35,750 bases of DNA, from positions 1 through 35,750 of the forward strand of contig NZ_QBUC01000031.1 in the NCBI RefSeq assembly GCF_003058165.1. Reading direction: 5' to 3'. Positions 32,788-35,750 of this stretch are shown one piece after another (within the stretch, counting starts at the first letter, position 1; each line of letters opens with the position of its first letter). The stretch comes from Paenisporosarcina sp. OV554 (GTDB lineage Bacteria; Bacillota; Bacilli; Bacillales_A; Planococcaceae). The translations under genes were made by a program, and so were the position numbers. The notes beneath the pieces were generated by a model. It was not told the DNA's origin. It made no database searches and was given only the letters and a program-made list of their open reading frames with translations.

Positions 32788-33339
32788 ATGAAGATATATA
32801 CAAAGACGGGCGACAAAGGAACAACTTCACTAATTTATGGTTCTCGTGTAGCTAAAAATGATGCACTTGTTGAAGCTTATGGGACGTGTGACGAAGCAAA
32901 CTCGATGATTGGGCTTGCAATGAGTTATATTCAAAATGAATTTTTTGATGAAAAAGAAGAAGTTCTACAAGCTTTTCATAGAATACAAACTACACTTTTC
33001 CATGTCGGCGCAGAATTAGCTACACCGGCAGGCAAAGAAGTGAAATGGAAGTTAGAAGAAAGTGAAGTTATGAAGTTGGAATCGTGGATTGATGAATGGG
33101 ATGCACTGTTACCTCAACTGACTAACTTTATTTTACCGAGTGGGCACCCAGCTGGGGCAGCTCTTCATGTTTCACGTACAATTGTTCGTCGTGCAGAACG
33201 TTCAACGGTGAGTATTGGTGAAGATGTATCTCCACTCGTTTTAGCCTATTTAAATCGATTATCTGATTTCTTATTTGTTGCTGCTCGCTTTATTAATTTA
33301 CGTCTAGGACAAAAAGAAAAAGGTTTGCACGCTGAATAA
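32788..33339 (+). CDS. PduO-type cob(I)alamin adenosyltransferase
   Basis: A 183-residue enzyme that moves the adenosyl group of ATP to cobalamin, making coenzyme B12. The ATP-binding N-terminus is YTKTGDKGTTSLIYGSRV; the helical core includes EAYGTCDEANSMIGLA and the RxxxRRxE-like VSRTIVRRAERST; the C-terminus has NRLSDFLFVAARF. All are typical of the PduO/MMAB fold, like B. subtilis YvqK. AAAAGGGG precedes the ATG. Third gene of the bcp operon. No B12-dependent enzyme or other B12 gene is in the window. Confidence 0.92.
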   Translation: MKIYTKTGDKGTTSLIYGSRVAKNDALVEAYGTCDEANSMIGLAMSYIQNEFFDEKEEVLQAFHRIQTTLFHVGAELATPAGKEVKWKLEESEVMKLESWIDEWDALLPQLTNFILPSGHPAGAALHVSRTIVRRAERSTVSIGEDVSPLVLAYLNRLSDFLFVAARFINLRLGQKEKGLHAE

Positions 33340-33362
33340 TACCTTGTTGTAGAGGGTTATTG

Positions 33363-33392
33363 TTGACTTTCGCCACACTTCTTCCTTATACT
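33363..33392 (+). promoter_or_regulatory. perR promoter
   Basis: TTGACT (33363-33368), 18-bp spacer, TATACT (33387-33392), about 50 bp before the perR start. Confidence 0.7.
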
Positions 33393-33394
33393 AA

Positions 33395-33409
33395 TTGTAA
33401 CGATTATAA
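33395..33409 (+). promoter_or_regulatory. Per box over the perR transcription start
   Basis: TTGTAACGATTATAA (33395-33409) matches TTATAATnATTATAA at 12 of the 14 defined positions. It lies just after the -10, over the expected start point, as in an autorepressed gene. Confidence 0.75.
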
Positions 33410-33442
33410 AATAAGAATCTTTATGAAGTGAGGTGCATGGCG

Positions 33443-33886
33443 ATGACCGAAATGCATTTACGTGACGCATTGGAGACTTTGAAATCTACTGGAGTTCGAA
33501 TTACACCACAGCGTCATGCGATTTTAGAATTTCTCATCCAATCCATGATCCATCCAACAGCAGACGATATATATAAAGCACTTGAAGCTAAATTTCCAAA
33601 TATGAGTGTAGCAACTGTCTATAATAATCTTCGAGTCTTTAGAGAATCTGGATTAGTTAAAGAATTAACATACGGTGATTCTTCGAGCCGTTTTGATTTT
33701 GTGACAAATGATCATTACCACATTATTTGTGATTCATGCGGGAAAATTGTTGATTTTCATTATCCAGGACTAGACGAAGTTGAACATTTAGCTTCTCATG
33801 TAACGGGTTTTCAAGTTAACTCGCATCGTATGGAAATTTACGGGACCTGCCCAACATGTATTTCACAAGCCACTAAAGTCCATTAA
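33443..33886 (+). CDS. perR: Peroxide-sensing repressor PerR
   Basis: A 147-residue Fur-family repressor. With the start at ATG 33443 every key residue falls at its B. subtilis number: regulatory metal ligands His37, Asp85, His91, His93 and Asp104, and structural zinc Cys96, 99, 136 and 139. That also confirms the start (GAGG 9 nt upstream) over the GTG at 33428. The DNA-reading helix is [14 protein letters not shown]. Iron-catalysed oxidation of His37 or His91 would release it from DNA. Two Per boxes are visible in this window, at its own promoter and at zosA. Confidence 0.97.
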   Translation: MTEMHLRDALETLKSTGVRITPQRHAILEFLIQSMIHPTADDIYKALEAKFPNMSVATVYNNLRVFRESGLVKELTYGDSSSRFDFVTNDHYHIICDSCGKIVDFHYPGLDEVEHLASHVTGFQVNSHRMEIYGTCPTCISQATKVH

Positions 33887-33893
33887 TAATGTT

Positions 33894-33921
33894 AAAGAGC
33901 ATAGACTTGCTCTTTTTTTTT
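33894..33921 (+). terminator. perR terminator
   Basis: AAAGAGCA (33894-33901) pairs with TGCTCTTT (33908-33915), followed by a long T-run. Confidence 0.88.
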
Positions 33922-33925
33922 GCGC

Positions 33926-33960
33926 AAAAAAATAGCCAACATTCAATAATGAATGTTAGC
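33926..33960 (-). terminator. ygzB terminator
   Basis: 11-bp stem with one mismatch (33935-33945 with 33950-33960), loop ATAA; on the minus strand it is followed by TA and a seven-T run (33932-33926). Confidence 0.82.
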
Positions 33961-33968
33961 CTTAACAC

Positions 33969-34316
33969 TTAAGAATTTTTCCGATTTAACTTTTCATCAA
34001 ATTCTTGACCTTCTAAAGTTGGATCAAGTGTAAGTGGTTCTCTGCAATACATACACATATCAACACGACCTAATACTTTTGTATATTTACCACAATTTGG
34101 ACAAACGACTTGAACGGCTTTAGTAGATAACATACCAATCCATGCATAGACACCTGTGCTTCCTAGAATTGCAAGTAGCCCTAAGAACATAAACAATGTC
34201 ATAATGATTTCATGCTCTCGGAAGAAAATTCCGATATACATAATGACAAAACCGATGAAAATCAATGATAAAGCAAACGAACGAATTCGATTTATTTTAT
34301 TTTTATAAGGTTTCAT
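33969..34316 (-). CDS. ygzB: YgzB, UPF0295 membrane protein with zinc ribbon
   Basis: A 115-residue protein with two membrane helices (about 13-31 and 39-62) and a C-terminal zinc-ribbon: CPNC and CMYC at about residues 73-76 and 88-91. Function unknown. The frame runs up to 34415, but ATG 34316 after AAGGAGGAAT gives [16 protein letters not shown], the family N-terminus and length. It is convergent with perR and divergent from ygxA, exactly as in B. subtilis. Confidence 0.92.
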   Translation of the reverse strand: MKPYKNKINRIRSFALSLIFIGFVIMYIGIFFREHEIIMTLFMFLGLLAILGSTGVYAWIGMLSTKAVQVVCPNCGKYTKVLGRVDMCMYCREPLTLDPTLEGQEFDEKLNRKNS

Positions 34317-34443
34317 ATTGTATTCCTCCTTAATCATGTTTACTATACCATAATTGGTAGTGTAAATCGTTTGAAGGAATCTAACAATCTTTGTCGAAAA
34401 AAGTACATATACCATTTTGATTATTTGTGAGGGGGAACTATCG

Positions 34444-35334
34444 TTGGAACAAATTCTACGTCCTATTTATCAGGAGAGAGCGAGCCAACCAAATACACTC
34501 GGTGTAATATTAATCGAGAAGAGAGAAAAAGTTAGCCAAGTAACCGATACATTCGATACCATATTATTAATATTAGCTAAGGATGCGGATCAACCTGTTT
34601 TCACAAAACATTATACGTTTAACGATAAAAAAGCAGCGATGCACATTGTCACAGAGAAACAATTACGAAAATGGTTACTTCTCGGAACAAATCGGAAAAT
34701 CGTAGACTGGATCTTTTATGGACGTGTCATGTTTGATCGAAACGAGTTTGTTCATGAATTAAAAACAGAACTAAAAGATTTTCCATTTTACGGTCGTAAA
34801 ATAAAAATGGGAATTGAGTTCGCAAAACTTATTCGTCGTTATTTAGAAGGAAAAGTGTTTTTTGAACAAAAAAACTATATGGATGCTTACAATCACATAG
34901 TTGATTCATTACATCACCTTGCGCGCTTAGCGGTCTTTGAAAATGGATTACATCCAGAAGTAACCGTCTGGTCGCAAGTCAAAGTTATGGAACCTGCGAT
35001 TTATAAACTCTACGAAGAACTTCTTTCGAGTGATGAAGCCATTGATAAAAGATTGGAACTATTGTTTTTAGCGAGTGAATTCATGATTCATTCAAGAACG
35101 AAGGATGGTTCTCGTCATATTTTAGAAGTCATGAGCAAAAAAGAGCATTGGACGATACAAGAATTACATGAACAAGAAGAGCTTCGTAACTATTCCGTTG
35201 ATTTAGAAGTATTTATCGAATTCCTTGTTGAAAAAGGATATATTCATATTGAGCGAGTGCAAACAAAGAGTAATAATATCTTTCATCGATATTATAAAGT
35301 TGAACCAATGGATCAAGAGGAACGCAGTGAATAA
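34444..35334 (+). CDS. ygxA: YgxA, nucleotidyltransferase-like protein
   Basis: A 296-residue cytoplasmic protein. The N-terminal region (about 1-120) corresponds to the degenerate nucleotidyltransferase-like domain of YgxA, the middle (about 120-200) to a helical four-helix-bundle region ([19 protein letters not shown]-type), and the C-terminus (about 215-290) to a winged helix ([20 protein letters not shown]). I see no classical GS-x-DxD motif, so activity is doubtful. The start is TTG 34444 with GAGGGGG 8 nt upstream, giving [14 protein letters not shown]. It directly precedes the rRNA operon, as in B. subtilis before rrnD. Confidence 0.9.
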   Translation: MEQILRPIYQERASQPNTLGVILIEKREKVSQVTDTFDTILLILAKDADQPVFTKHYTFNDKKAAMHIVTEKQLRKWLLLGTNRKIVDWIFYGRVMFDRNEFVHELKTELKDFPFYGRKIKMGIEFAKLIRRYLEGKVFFEQKNYMDAYNHIVDSLHHLARLAVFENGLHPEVTVWSQVKVMEPAIYKLYEELLSSDEAIDKRLELLFLASEFMIHSRTKDGSRHILEVMSKKEHWTIQELHEQEELRNYSVDLEVFIEFLVEKGYIHIERVQTKSNNIFHRYYKVEPMDQEERSE

Positions 35335-35360
35335 GACACTTTACAAAGTGTCTTATTTTT
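35330..35360 (+). terminator. ygxA terminator
   Basis: 12-bp perfect stem (35330-35341 with 35346-35357), 4-nt loop and T-run. It contains the ygxA stop codon (35332-35334) and ends just before the first rRNA promoter. Confidence 0.88.
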
Positions 35361-35363
35361 TTC

Positions 35364-35393
35364 TTGACTAAAAGATGATATGCTGTTTATAAT
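35364..35393 (+). promoter_or_regulatory. rRNA promoter P1
   Basis: TTGACT (35364-35369), 18-bp spacer, TATAAT (35388-35393). Confidence 0.78.
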
Positions 35394-35454
35394 AGTAAAC
35401 GTCGCTAAGCAAGTGAGTTTGAAAAAAAGATTTAAAAATAGATTAAAAAAGTGC

Positions 35455-35483
35455 TTGACTCTCACACTTCACGATGCTAAATT
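35455..35483 (+). promoter_or_regulatory. rRNA promoter P2
   Basis: TTGACT (35455-35460), 17-bp spacer, TAAATT (35478-35483). A tandem P1-P2 pair is the usual layout for Bacillus rRNA operons; an A-rich tract (35421-35450) just upstream could act as an UP element. Confidence 0.7.
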
Positions 35484-35499
35484 AGATAAGTCGCCAAAA

Positions 35500-35696
35500 C
35501 ACGCGACACGAAATGAACCTTGAAAACTGAACAGCAAAACGTCAACTAATAAAGCGGAACGCACTTCGGTGCTGGAAGCTAAAACGTTTTCTTCCGCCGA
35601 CACCTGTCGGTATCGAAAACAAACTTGAACTTAACCGTTCATTATAAACGTCAAATTTTTGACGCCAGCAACAAAGTCGAGCTAATCGACTCACCA
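35500..35696 (+). other. rRNA operon leader with processing and antitermination signals
   Basis: The segment AACCTTGAAAACTGAA (35516-35531) is boxA-like. Downstream are several hairpins: GCACTTCGGTGC (35560-35571) nested in GCGGAA/TTCCGC (35553-35558 with 35592-35599 area), CGACACCTGTCG, GTCAAATTTTTGAC, and AGTCGA/TCGACT (35675-35680 with 35686-35691) just before 16S. No gene is present between 35335 and 35696. Confidence 0.65.
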
Positions 35697-35750
35697 TTAT
35701 GGAGAGTTTGATCCTGGCTCAGGACGAACGCTGGCGGCGTGCCTAATACA
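35697..35750 (+). rRNA. rrs: 16S ribosomal RNA, 5' end only
   Basis: The universal 16S start AGAGTTTGATCCTGGCTCAG (35703-35722) followed by GACGAACGCTGGCGGCGTGC is unmistakable. The mature 5' end is placed about 35697 by comparison with Bacillus. The gene runs off the right edge of the window. Confidence 0.98.

Overview
The window looks like chromosomal DNA of an endospore-forming, low-GC Bacillota, most likely Planococcaceae (Psychrobacillus, Paenisporosarcina or Sporosarcina type). Three things point this way: strong GGAGG-type ribosome sites with frequent TTG and GTG starts, the spore genes sspE and pdaA, and a gene order matching the Bacillus subtilis blocks yfkK-yfkI-yfkH and yfhF-recX-yfhH-yfhJ-yfhP-mutY-fabL-sspE-ygaC-ygaD-ygaE-gsaB-ygaF-perR-ygzB-ygxA-rrn. 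The genus is inferred, not proven. I see no prophage, insertion sequence, tRNA or CRISPR array.

Layout. 1-4.7 kb: M29 aminopeptidase, an unrecognised helical protein, what looks like the remnant of a methyltransferase, a UPF0435 protein, and a yfkI-yfkH-like pair behind a sigma-B-type promoter. 4.7-8.3 kb: a ZosA-like P-type metal ATPase with a Per box over its -10, and an iron-sulfur class I fumarase. 8.3-9.5 kb: a 21-bp-period repeat array, a small SE1561-like gene, an orphan mini transcription unit, and an osmC gene broken by a one-base frameshift. 9.5-15 kb: MFS exporter, membrane zinc peptidase, 23S rRNA uracil methyltransferase, the spore-cortex deacetylase pdaA and yfhF. 15-22.6 kb: recX-yfhH-yfhJ, yfhP, mutY-fabL, sspE, ygaC, ygaD. 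22.7-28.5 kb: a five-gene dipeptide ABC importer in the order ATPase, ATPase, binding protein, permease, permease. 28.8-35.3 kb: ygaE, hemL, a bcp-dehydrogenase-cobalamin adenosyltransferase operon, perR, ygzB, ygxA. 35.36 kb to the end: tandem rRNA promoters, leader and the 5' end of 16S rRNA.

How the genes work together. PerR carries every metal and zinc ligand at the B. subtilis numbering. Per boxes are visible at its own promoter and at the ATPase promoter, so part of a peroxide-stress regulon is encoded here, with the peroxiredoxin bcp beside it. Two spore genes, sspE and pdaA, share a sigma-G-like promoter with the same geometry (GCATA-N17-CAnnnTA). At pdaA that promoter lies inside the terminator hairpin of the gene upstream. 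The sequence is otherwise mostly ordinary housekeeping DNA; the most interesting signals are regulatory overlaps, decayed genes and two kinds of intergenic repeat rather than a new multi-gene system.
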